Of a DNA stretch of 64,000 bases, positions 28,930 to 38,392 are shown piece by piece. Under the pieces are notes generated by a model that saw only the letters and a program-made list of their open reading frames with translations, ran no database searches and had not been told where the DNA came from. Each line of letters begins with the position of its first letter. Positions within the stretch are counted from its first letter, which is position 1. The DNA lies in assembly GCA_905221605.1 (NCBI GenBank), contig CAJNDS010000264.1, positions 35,001-99,000 of the forward strand, given 5' to 3'. The translations under genes were made by a program, and so were the position numbers. Source of the stretch: Symbiodinium natans. Lineage: Eukaryota; Sar; Dinophyceae; Suessiales; Symbiodiniaceae.

Positions 28930-30760
28930 ACGAATGCTCCTCTTCAGGCGACCTGCTGGATCGATGTACCCTGACACAAGAACTCAAATAAAGCAGGAAC
29001 GAATAACTAATCAAGTTCCACAGTAAGCATGAAGCATTTGCTTTGCTTCTTCGTCGTCTGCTTTTTTTGTTCCGACCTTAGGAATTCTAAAGATTTGTGA
29101 TAAGCATGCGGAGCTTCTGATTACCAGGCACGATGAGTGGCTGGTCGTCAACGACTTTCGTAAGCACGAACCTGAGACAGCGGTTTGAAGTCAAAAATGT
29201 CTGGCATAATGCGCAAATTATCAGAGTGATCATACGACTCTGCGACTCTAAGTGCACGTATGTAAGGGCTGCACTCCTTTAAAAACTGCTTGGGCGTGAT
29301 CACGGCGTCGGACTTCCTCGATAGCTTTTTTTTGAACGCAATATCTAAGTGCTATGCCCGAGCGTTAAGAACGTCGAAGTGGCAAGGCCTATAGCACGCA
29401 GACTAGCTGAGCACTGAACACGTCGCTTCGCCAGCGAGGTACACGCACCATGCATCCTTGATGTCTTGAACATATATATATATATGTGGAAGACGCAAGT
29501 ATATTGCCATTAAAATCTAAGCAACCGTTGCGGGATGAAGTCTGGCCCAAGGACTCAGTCTTCAACCTCAATGCATAAAAGATTTATATTGATTGAATAG
29601 AGTACACAATTAATAGTCGTCGTAACCCTTCGTCACCGTCATCCTCACAAAGCCATGGCATAGAAGACCAGCGCATGCTTGCCGACCTTGGTCTCAAGCT
29701 AATTGTGTACTACGAAAAGTGTTTACTCAATACTGACTATGTTTGCAATGCGTCCGCGAGGCAGGTGTTGTACGGAAAGTGCCGCCTCAGCTTTTTTATT
29801 TCGGCTTGAGGTGATAACGTCACGCATTCAATAAGCATCGTACGCATGCAGGGAACACATCCTCGCGCGATGGCCGCCGCCTCGTGTTAACAATATGCAC
29901 AACATAGCGCGTGCGTGTGCGTGCCGAAAATGCGAACAAGTAGCTGAATGGAAGGTTGTTCTTTGGCACAAGCTGCTCGAGCTTTTAATGTTGCGGTCAC
30001 GCAGCGATTCAAGTCATGCTCTGATATAGCTTTTCAGGAAGACATCTGACTCGGTAAATGTTATATCATATATGTGAGCATGCCACATGAAGGCTATGCA
30101 AGTGGCAGATACATAAGAAAACAAGACGCAGCGGACAAAATAGCATGAATTTTACGTATGTCTTCAAATAAATCGAACGACGTGGGCTCTTTGAATTTTC
30201 TGGAGGCTTTCTGAAAAGCGTCAGAGGACCTATTAGACTATAACACTTACATATGAATTTGAAACATTAAAGTGAATATTGAATAAAACATGCGCTTAAA
30301 AATACACATTAAAAGTACACATGTATTGAATATCTCTCCAGATAGAGGCAAATGATCATATTGCTTTCGAATGAATATACGGTTCTGCGACGCAGGTACA
30401 ATAGCTTTAACAAAGGTTGTGCTTTTATTGCAATGCTGTATTTTCATGCAAGGCTTCGTCTAAGCAAGTACATGTGTTGTTTTCGCAAGAATAATTGTTA
30501 CTGCGTTTAAATCTGTTGCATACTGAGTGTGTTTTGTGCTTGTTGTTAACTTTGCATTCGCGGTGCTTCCTAAACATAAACTGTTAAATTTATCTCACCA
30601 GAGCCACAATGAAGATGAAGCACTTCGTTCGTTGTCCTCGCACATCACGCAATGCAGTTGCCGATTCACTCACAAGCGTGGCTTCAGCAAATCCGCCAAA
30701 AACCTCAATGTGCTTCTAATTCTTACGCGAGTTGTGTACAACTACTTTCATGTTTTTTTT
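28930..30760. other. Gene-free stretch
   Basis: No convincing coding region. Open frames at 29389-29571, 30247-30447 and 30527-30766 are short and compositionally unremarkable. A small TA microsatellite lies at about 29470-29485. Confidence 0.5.
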
Positions 30761-30764
30761 GCGT

Positions 30765-31671
30765 GAATCACATGTTGCAATTGGGGTTGCTCATAGCTGC
30801 AGTCTGAGTCACGCTCACCTCTCCTTCTCGAACACGTAGCAGTTCTTGCCTGCTGAATCACACAGTAGGCGACGTGAGCTGTAGTTCATTGCGTGCTTTA
30901 ATCTTCAGCTTGCGAGCGGCAGGAAGAGTGCAGACTCGCTTTTAGCTCATGGACAAGCTTCTAGGACTCGAGTCAGGCAGCCGACTGTCCTGAATCACAT
31001 GCTGCAATTAGGGGTTGCTCATAGCTGCAGTCTGAGTCACGCTCACCTCTCCTTCTCGAACACGTAGCAGTTCTTGCCTGCTGAATCACACAGTAGGCGA
31101 CGTGAGCTGTAGTTCACTGCGTGCTTTAATCTTCAGCTTGCGAGCGGCAGGAAGAGTGCAGACTCGCTTTTAGCTCATGAACAAGCTTCTAGGACTCGAG
31201 TCAGGCAGCCGACTGTCCTGAATCACATGCTGCAATTGGGGTTGCTCATAGCTGCAGTCTGAGTCACGCTCACCTCTCCTTCTCGAACACGTAGCAGTTC
31301 TTGCCTGTTAAATCACACAGTAGGCGACGTGAGCTGTAGTTCACTGCGTGCTTTAATCTTCAGCTTGCGAGCGGCAGGAAGAGTGCAGACTCGCTTTTAG
31401 CTCATGAACAAGCTTCTAGGACTCGAGTCAGGCAGCCGACTGTCCTGAATCACATTCTGCAATTGGGGTTGCTCGTAGCTGCAGTCTGAGTCACGCTCAC
31501 CTCTCCTTCTCGAACACGTAGCAGTTCTTGCCTGTTAAATCACACAGTAGGCGACGTGAGCTGTAGTTCACTGCGTGCTTTAATCTTCAGCTTGCGAGCG
31601 GCAGGAAGAGTGCAGACTCGCTTTTAGCTCATGGACAAGCTTCTGCGACTCGAGTCAAGCAGCCGACTGTC
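30765..31671. repeat. Tandem array of a ~227-bp unit, four near-identical copies
   Basis: Copies start at about 30765, 30991, 31219 and 31446, each opening with TGAATCACAT and closing with CAGCCGACTGTCC. The last copy runs into the 3' end of the gene at 31655-32287, whose final codons and stop are part of the unit. Confidence 0.95.
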
Positions 31672-32287
31672 CTTTGGCTGGCACTTTGCGCTGCCGCCAC
31701 TCGCAGGTAGGCTTGTGGGTAGCCGTTGCCCTTTCAAATCCACGAAGCAGCTGGTCACACGCGGCGCAATACTTGGGATGATTTCTGTCACTAAATCCTG
31801 GGTAAAAAATGCCCTCTGCATTTTGAACGCGTTTGCTGTTAGGTGCCTTAGGCACAGGTGCCGCACGGGGCTTTCTTAGGGGTGGTGGTTTAGGCACAAT
31901 CGCCTTCGGCGGATGTGCGGGGGAGCTCTTAGCCTTTGCCTTCGCAGGTGGCGCTAAGGGCTCGCGGGGCGCGGGCGAGGTCGTGGCCTTTGCTTCAGGC
32001 GCAGGAACTGCAGCGTCAATGGCTGCTTCGTCCGCTGAACAACTACTGCTAGACTCATTCGATGACGAGGCTCCAAAGTCGCTCAGCGAAGACAGCTCGG
32101 ACTCGCTGGGGGCCTGGAAACCGGCATCAGTTACCTTAGCCCTTGCTGCAGCAGTCTTCCGCTTCGCCTTGTTGAATCGCCTAAGCCAGCGCTGCCATAC
32201 CGTCCGCATCTCCGCTTTGATTGCCCTGGCATTTGCCTTAGCTTTCTTGTGTCGTTGGACGAGAACCTCGCGGCATGGCTTGGCCAT
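31655..32287 (-). CDS. Basic Ala/Pro/Lys-rich protein with a C-terminal CxxC...HxxxC motif
   Basis: A frame of 210 residues from the ATG at 32287 (the frame is open 5 codons further). The N-terminus is very basic (VQRHKKAKANARAIKAEM and KAKRKTAAARAK), the middle is acidic/Ser-rich then Pro/Ala/Lys-rich, and the C-terminus contains YCAACDQLLRG ... HKPTCEW, a possible single zinc site. Such composition suggests a nucleic-acid-binding nuclear protein, but I do not recognise the family. The last residues (GQSAA and stop) come from the 227-bp tandem unit that follows. A cluster of CpG/TpG-rich codons suggests a real expressed gene. Confidence in it being coding is moderate. Confidence 0.65.
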   Translation of the reverse strand: MAKPCREVLVQRHKKAKANARAIKAEMRTVWQRWLRRFNKAKRKTAAARAKVTDAGFQAPSESELSSLSDFGASSSNESSSSCSADEAAIDAAVPAPEAKATTSPAPREPLAPPAKAKAKSSPAHPPKAIVPKPPPLRKPRAAPVPKAPNSKRVQNAEGIFYPGFSDRNHPKYCAACDQLLRGFERATATHKPTCEWRQRKVPAKGQSAA

Positions 32288-32602
32288 TCTGGGCGCGGTC
32301 AAAGGTTCAAAGCTTCCCTACTGCTAAACAGCTTGAGTGTAGTTGTGTCGTGGTTCACGCAGAAGTCACATTCACCAGCTGTCGATGCGATACTGCAAGT
32401 TTATACTCAAGTGCAGGTGTATTTGAAAGCATCTGCCTCCGCCAAGTCGAAGCGCATGTTGTTCGCATAGTATAGCGTGGACCTTCTTGCTCTGAAAGCG
32501 GAATGATTTCGTATACCGGGTGGACTGAGTGTTTCCGATATTTAGTTTTCAAGAAATTTCTCTACAAGTAAACTTCAGAACTCCTTGGTGACTACCCTGT
32601 TC

Positions 32603-32805
32603 CATTTTGTGTGGTATTTGCATGACTTTTGCAGCGCGCCAAGAAGATCTCAAAATTTTAACCCACAAATGCAAATGTTGTTCCTACCCTCTGCCGTTTT
32701 GTGTGGTGTTTGCAGGACTTTTGCAGGGCGCCAAAAGGATCTCGGCAAATTTTGACCCACAAATGTTGTTCTTAACCTCTGCAGTTTTGTGTGGTATTTG
32801 CGTAA
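32603..32805. repeat. ~90-105-bp direct repeat, about 2.2 copies
   Basis: 'GTTTTGTGTGGT(A/G)TTTGC' followed by 'GACTTTTGCAG' and 'ACCCACAAATG' is repeated at about 32606, 32695 and, partially, 32784. Confidence 0.8.
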
Positions 32806-32972
32806 GAGAATAAGCCTGCCAACAAACACATGGAACTCAAAAATCCAATCACATACGAAGAGCAGCTTGATTTGGCTAAATCTTGCCCGAAGGCTGCCCG
32901 GCAAAATTTGGCCAAATCGTACGCGATGAGAAATGCGCGGCTAAATTTCGCAGAGCAGCCTTCGGGCCAAAT

Positions 32973-33072
32973 NNNNNNNNNNNNNNNNNNNNNNNNNNNN
33001 NNNNNNNNNNNNNNNNNNNNNNNNNNNNNNNNNNNNNNNNNNNNNNNNNNNNNNNNNNNNNNNNNNNNNNNN
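32973..33072. other. Assembly gap (100 N)
   Basis: Exactly 100 N; placeholder gap between the gene-bearing island and the AT-rich repeat. Confidence 0.99.
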
Positions 33073-34380
33073 TTAAATTTTTTAAATTAATTTAAATATT
33101 TGGATTTCCTGGTGAAGTCCTTACAAAGGCTCGATTTAAATTATTTAACTTATTTAAATTATTTAAATTATTTAAATCCCCGAAAACCCTTTTGACAATT
33201 TAAATAATTTAAATAATTTAAATCCTCTGGAGAGCTTCCCCAGGAAACCCCAATATATAAATTAATTTAAATAATTTAAATAATTTAAATAATTTAGATA
33301 ATTTAAATAGGGCCATTTAATTTATTTAAATTATTTAAATCCCCGAAAACCCTTCTGACAATTTAAATAATTTAAATAAATTAAATGGCCCTATTTAAAT
33401 TATTTAAATTATTTAAATTATTTAAATTATTTAAATTAATTTAAATATTTGGATTTCCTGGTGAAGTCCTTACAAAGGCTCGATTTAAATTATTTAAATT
33501 ATTTAAATTATTTAAATCCCCGAAAACCCTTTTGACAATTTAAATAATTTAAATAATTTACATCCTCTGGAGAGCTTCCCCAGGAAACCCCAATATTGAA
33601 AATAAATTAAATAATTTAAATAATTTAAATAATTTAAATAATTTAAATAGGGCCATTTAATTTATTTAAATTATGTAAATCCCCGAAAACCCTTTTGACA
33701 ATTTAAATAATTTAAATAAATCAAATGGCCCTATTTAAATTATTTAAATTATTTAAATTATTTAAATTGTTTAAATTAATTTAACTATTTGGATTTCCTG
33801 GTGAAGTCCTTACAAAGGCTCGATTTAAATTATTTAAATTATTTAAATTATTTAAATCCCCGAAAACCCTTTTGACAATTTAAATAATTTAAATAATTTA
33901 AATCCTCTGGAGAGCTTCCCCAGGAAACCCCAATATTTAAATTAATTTAAATAATCTAAATAATTTAAATAATTTAAATAATTTAAATAGGGCCATTTAA
34001 TTTATTTAAATCATTTACATCCCCGAAAACCCTTCTGACAATTTAAATAATTTAAATAAATTAAATGGCCCTATTTAAATTTTTTAAATTATTTAAATTA
34101 TTTAAATTAATTTAAATATTTGGATTTCTTGGTGAAGTCCTTACAAAGGCTCGATTTAAATTATTTAAATTATTTAAATCCCCGAAAACCCTTTTGACAA
34201 TTTAAATAATTTAAATAAATTAAAGGGCCGTATTTAAATAATTTAAATTATTTAAATTATTTAAATTATTTAAATTATTTAAATTAATTTAAATATTTAG
34301 ATTTCTTGGTGAAGTCCTTACAAAGGCTCGATTTAAATTATTTAAATTATTTAAATAATTTAAATTATTTACTTTCACTT
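33073..34380. repeat. AT-rich higher-order repeat built from TTTAAAT palindromes
   Basis: Runs of (ATTTAAAT)n alternate with three short unique anchors: 'GGATTTCCTGGTGAAGTCCT', 'CCCCGAAAACCC' and 'CCTCTGGAGAGCTTCCCC'. The first anchor starts at 33102, 33451, 33791, 34122 and 34300, giving a unit of about 340 bp with a shortened last copy. The AT runs are self-complementary, so the DNA could form hairpins or cruciforms. Confidence 0.93.
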
Positions 34381-34591
34381 TCACATACACAAGCAAGCAT
34401 AGAAGCAAAATAGACCCGAAAGGTTTTTCTCTCATATATATATATACATCTTTAGTATATGCAGATAGATACACACCCTATTCACCTCTCCCCCCCGCCC
34501 CTTCAGCTCAGAACCTGAAAACCCCGCAAAAGCCTTCTCAACCTCTGAACCACGCAGCCCCAAAGCCCTATAAAATTCCAAAGCCGAAGAC

Positions 34592-34901
34592 GGGTTTAGG
34601 GTTTAGGGTTTGGGGCTCGGGGTTCGGGGTTGAGGGTTTAGGGTTTAGGGTTTAGGGTTTAGGGTTTAGGGTTTAGGGTTTAGGGTTTAGGGTTTAGGGT
34701 TTAGGGTTTAGGGTTTAGGGTTTAGGGTTTAGGGTTTAGGGTTTAGGGTTTAGGGTTTAGGGGTTAGTGTTTAGGGTTTAGGGTTTAGGGTTTAGGGTTT
34801 AGGGTTTAGGGTTTAGGGTTTAGGGTTTAGGGTTTAGGGTTTAGGGTTTAGGGTTTAGGGTTTAGGGTTTAGGGTTTAGGGTTTAGGGTTTAGGGTTTAG
34901 A
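34592..34901. repeat. Longest TTTAGGG array (~43 units)
   Basis: Almost perfect TTTAGGG with one interruption (GGGGTTAGTG) near 34760. Its size and purity are the greatest in the window, yet unique sequence continues on both sides, so it is interstitial. Confidence 0.97.
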
Positions 34902-34945
34902 GGGTCTCTCCTCTCAACAGCCCCCCTTGCAGCGGGGCGGCTCAC

Positions 34946-34994
34946 TTCGCGGACTTCCTCTTGCAGCCGCTGGATGCTGCCTCGCTGGGCCATC
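34946..34994 (-). CDS. Exon of a coiled-coil protein
   Basis: G plus 16 codons reading MAQRGSIQRLQEEVRE between a CCAAG|G acceptor and a strong GTGAGC donor. Heptad-like Leu/charged pattern. Left neighbour is the long TTTAGGG array, an exception to the usual repeat orientation on that side. Confidence 0.55.
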
Positions 34995-34999
34995 CTTGG

Positions 35000-36280
35000 G
35001 ACATCAGTCAAACTTTCCACAGGATGAAGGATTACAATATATATATATATATGTGTGTATGGAGATATTTACATATATAATGATATGAAACCACGCAACC
35101 TAATGCAACAGGATGTGCTGCCGCCCCCCCCCCCCCCCCCCCCGCAGTCAGAGCGCCAAAGCTCGCGCAGGGTCCCCCACGACGTCGCGCGCCTTCCGGG
35201 CCCCGTTTCACACAAGCCCGTCTGCACCGAGCTCGGACGCTGGCCCAAAGCTCGTGCCCCTCATGTCCCTCCCGTCCCGAAAGCTCGCACCCCCCGCGCC
35301 GCAGCTCTGGAAGTGTTGGCGCAGAGAGCCTGTCTGCCACACGCAGAAGGCATCAAACAACTTGGGACTGCTCCGACTGCAGTCCGACTGTGCCAGGGCA
35401 AAAGTGAGTTCACAACTACCCTGAACGACACTATGTGGCTGGTGCTGAAAACAAGATCTCTCTTCCTCTTACTTGTCCGCAGTCTTGCGGATCCGGCGGA
35501 CGGTGCCTAATGGTGGTTGGGGGGCTCTTGGCAGCCTTGAACTGCGTAGCATCAGTATCAAGGAAGGGAGACGAGTGCGCCCACAATCTTCCTCGCAGGT
35601 CAGAGCACTGGGCCAGGCACTGGACGTGCCGAGACAGCCTCCCCAGAGCGTTTCTTTACAGCATCCCTGCCAGCGAGAGCGACACATGCAGTTGCAGAGA
35701 GCATAACAGCAACACGGCGGGTGTAAACACCAATGCCAAGCACATCAACTCCAATCGGTTCTCCACTGTGCTCCAATCGTCGCTGCACCGTGCATCTGAA
35801 TGTGCTTCGCCTGTTTCAGATCGTCCCGTTGGAGCCAGGGTCTGGCCGAGCTTGCGCCGGCGTGTAGATGGCCGTCCCGTGGGGTCCCGTCGCCTGTTCC
35901 TCGCAGTGTCCCCCGTCCCGTGCCCGTCTCGTAGGCTCCCGCTGCAACGCACGCATGATGCCTCGCGTCCCTCCCATCCCGGGCCCGTCCCGTGATTTTC
36001 CGCCCGCGCCCGCCTCTACCCAACCTTCGACAGGTTTGGCGCATAAGGCCAGACCGAGGCATTCGGAAAATCAACAGAGGAAACGGCTCCCCAGCTCTCA
36101 GAACAGCGCGAGATGGGACTTGTCAGGTACTGGTACCGGGGAGTGGAGGGGCGGATGCCTACAACAATCCCTACGCAATCCCCATGTACCCCTTCTTGCA
36201 GTGCCTGTTTCCACTTTCCCCCCCTTGGAGCACCAGCAAGTACAGCGGAGGTCAGAAGGTGCATGAGTATTCAACACTAA
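35000..36280. other. Unresolved region with possible small minus-strand exons
   Basis: A C-tract of about 18 (35126-35143) is followed by GC-rich sequence. One exon-like minus-strand peptide is ARDVVGDPARALAL at about 35152-35196, after a GGAAG| acceptor. Longer open frames on both strands overlap one another and lack domains. I cannot assign a gene here. Confidence 0.35.
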
Positions 36281-36495
36281 ACCCAAACCCTTAAACCCTT
36301 ACACCCTTAAACCCTTAAACCCTGAAACCCTCAAGCCTTTAAACCCATAAACCCTCAAGCCCCTAAAACCTTAAAACCTGAAACCCTCAAGCCCTTCAAC
36401 CCTTAATCCCTAAACCCTAAACCCCTAAACCCTCAAGCCCCTAACCCCTTAAACCCTTAAACCCTTAAACCCTTAAACCCTAAACCCTAAACCCA
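36278..36495. repeat. Degenerate CCCTTAAA / CCCTAAA array
   Basis: CCC(T/C)TAAA-type units on the plus strand, immediately left of the exon at 36497-36563; G-rich in the minus-strand transcript. Confidence 0.88.
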
Positions 36496-36496
36496 C

Positions 36497-36563
36497 CAAG
36501 TCTAAAGCCCAGCGTCTGCATCTCGACGAGGTGCTGCGCCTCTTCCACGTTGGTCTCGGCAGG
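36497..36563 (-). CDS. Exon of a coiled-coil protein
   Basis: Reads PAETNVEEAQHLVEMQTLGF after an excellent acceptor (CCTTTTTCTAG|) and up to a GTGGGTTTAG donor. Flanked on the right by degenerate TTTAGGG (about 36590-36690) and on the left by CCCTTAAA repeats. Confidence 0.55.
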
Positions 36564-37039
36564 CTAGAAAAAGGGGTTAGGGCCTTTTAGGGTTCAGGGT
36601 TTAGGGTTTAGGGCTTAAAGGGTTTCGGGGTTTAGGGATTTATTTTGGGGCTTAGGGTTTAGGGTTTAGTGTTTAGGGTGTAGCACCGGTCAGCTGGACG
36701 CGATAGTTTGAAGACATGCCCACCCCAAGGCCACCCAATCACAACTCACGGCAAAACCAAGCCGGAGCCAAAACCAGCCAGCCATTCAACATTTTTCTGC
36801 GTCGGATTAGCTACATGGCGAAAGTGTGGTTATGAAATGAGGCCTTATGAAAAACATGCCCAGAAGCTTGTGTTCAGGACATGTAAAGAAACTGCAGCCA
36901 AAAAAAATTAGGTTTTGCGTTGGGGGAGTTTTCGGCCGGAGGGCCTTCTCATTGTTTTCTTTTTTCTCTATGTCGGATTGTCGAGCGGGTTTTTTCGAAG
37001 CTTTGCGCAACATAGTCAGAAGTTTCCGAGTTAAAGGCT

Positions 37040-37700
37040 CAGAAATGGTCTGGGAGAAGCCCAAAGAAACTCAGAAATGGTCTGGGGGCAGCCCAGAATC
37101 CCAGAAATCCCAAAAAAGTTGGTCTGGGAGAAGCCCAACTAAGCTCAGAAATTGGGGGGGGGGCAGCCCGAAGCTCAGAAATGGTCGGGTGAAGCCCAGA
37201 AAAATTCTGAAATGGTCTGGGAAAAGCCCAGAAGCCCAAAAAGGCTCCAAGAAACTGTCCGGGAGAAGCTCTAAAAGGTGCAGAAAAGGCTCAGAAACTG
37301 TCCTGGAGCTCAAAAAAAAGGTGCAGAAACTGTCCGGGAGGAACCCCAAAAGGCTCAGAAACAAAAAGGCTCAGAAACTGTCCGGGAGGAACCTCGAAAC
37401 TGTGCGGGAGAAGCCCAAAAAGGCTCAGAACCTGTCCGGAAGGAGCCCAAAAAGGCTCAGAAACTGTCCAGGAAAAGCCCAAAAAGGCTCAGAAACTGTT
37501 CGGGAGGAGCCCAAAAAGGCTCAGAAACTGTCCGGGAGGAGCCCAAAAAGGCTCAGAAACTTGTCCGGGAGGCCAAAATGGCTCAGGAACTGTCCGGAAG
37601 GAGCCCAAAAAGGCTCAGAAACTGTCCGGGAGAAGCCCAAAAAGGCTCACAAACTGTCCGGGAGGAGCCCCAAAAAGGCTCAGAAACCAGGGCCGAAAGG
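37040..37700. repeat. 32-bp minisatellite open in all three plus-strand frames
   Basis: Units of the type CTCAGAAACTGTCCGGGAGG + AGCCCAAAAAGG, about 20 copies. Because 32 is not a multiple of three and the unit has no stop, translation cycles through the same peptide (KKAQKLSGRSPKRLRN and so on) in every frame. I regard the long open frame 36847-37788 as a by-product and not a gene. Confidence 0.9.
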
Positions 37701-37912
37701 GGCAGGAGACGCCCCCGCCTCCCGCGAGCAAAAAAGTGTGGGGTTTAGGGTAATACAATATATCCGTGACAGTGCTAGGCGACTCTAGCTAGGCGACCCT
37801 CTCAGGGGTGTGCCTGGTAGGCTCTGCAGCCCAGCAGAGCCTGCCGTGGTCTCGCTGAGCGCTCGACTGCGCCCGCCTACCCCAACAGAGGTGAGAGGGG
37901 TGGCGGGCGGGT

Positions 37913-37999
37913 GTAGGGTTTAGGGTTTAGGGTTTAGGGTTTGGGGTTTGGGGTTTAGGGTTTAGGGTTTAGGGTTTGGGGTTTAGGGTTTAGGGCTTG
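37913..37999. repeat. TTTAGGG/TTTGGGG mixed array
   Basis: Eleven or so units alternating canonical and G-rich variants. Confidence 0.92.
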
Positions 38000-38060
38000 A
38001 AAAAGGCGAGTTTGGGGGACTGGGGGTTCCTCAGCCTGCAACTTACATGGGGATTTCCCG

Positions 38061-38112
38061 GTGTACCTTATTGGGTCCTTCTTGAAAGGGGATCCTACTA
38101 TCTGGGGGTTTG
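38061..38112. repeat. Dispersed ~50-bp repeat family, copy A
   Basis: Pattern TACC-n5-GGGTCC-n9-GGGGATCCT-ACTATCT-GGGGG. Diverged copies occur at 42554-42605 and 45855-45910. Confidence 0.65.
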
Positions 38113-38255
38113 TAGAAGGGTCCCTTTTTTGCGTAAAACCCCCGCATGAACGCTGAGCTTCGCTAAGTCTGGAGCCTAAAATGGTAAAAGCGTCAAGGCC
38201 CCAAAGAGAAGCTGTCAAGGAACAGCCCTGAACCCGCAAAAACTCTAGAACTGCC

Positions 38256-38345
38256 CTAAACCCTAAACCCTAAGCCCTAAGAGCTAAATCCAAAGCCCAA
38301 ACCCTAAACCCTAAACCCTAAACCCCTAAACCCCTAAACCCTCAA
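38256..38345. repeat. CCCTAAA array
   Basis: CCCTAAA units with a few variants, just left of the exon at 38393-38446. Confidence 0.92.
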
Positions 38346-38392
38346 CCAAAACTCTGGCCCCCAGTAGGGCGCCGCGTGGCCTCGCTGCGGAC

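Noticed and set aside
34592-34901. True chromosome end
   Set aside because: Despite ~43 telomere units, unique and coding-like sequence continues on both sides; all blocks in the window are interstitial.
36847-37788. 313-codon plus-strand open frame
   Set aside because: It is almost entirely the 32-bp minisatellite, which is open in every frame; no independent coding signal.
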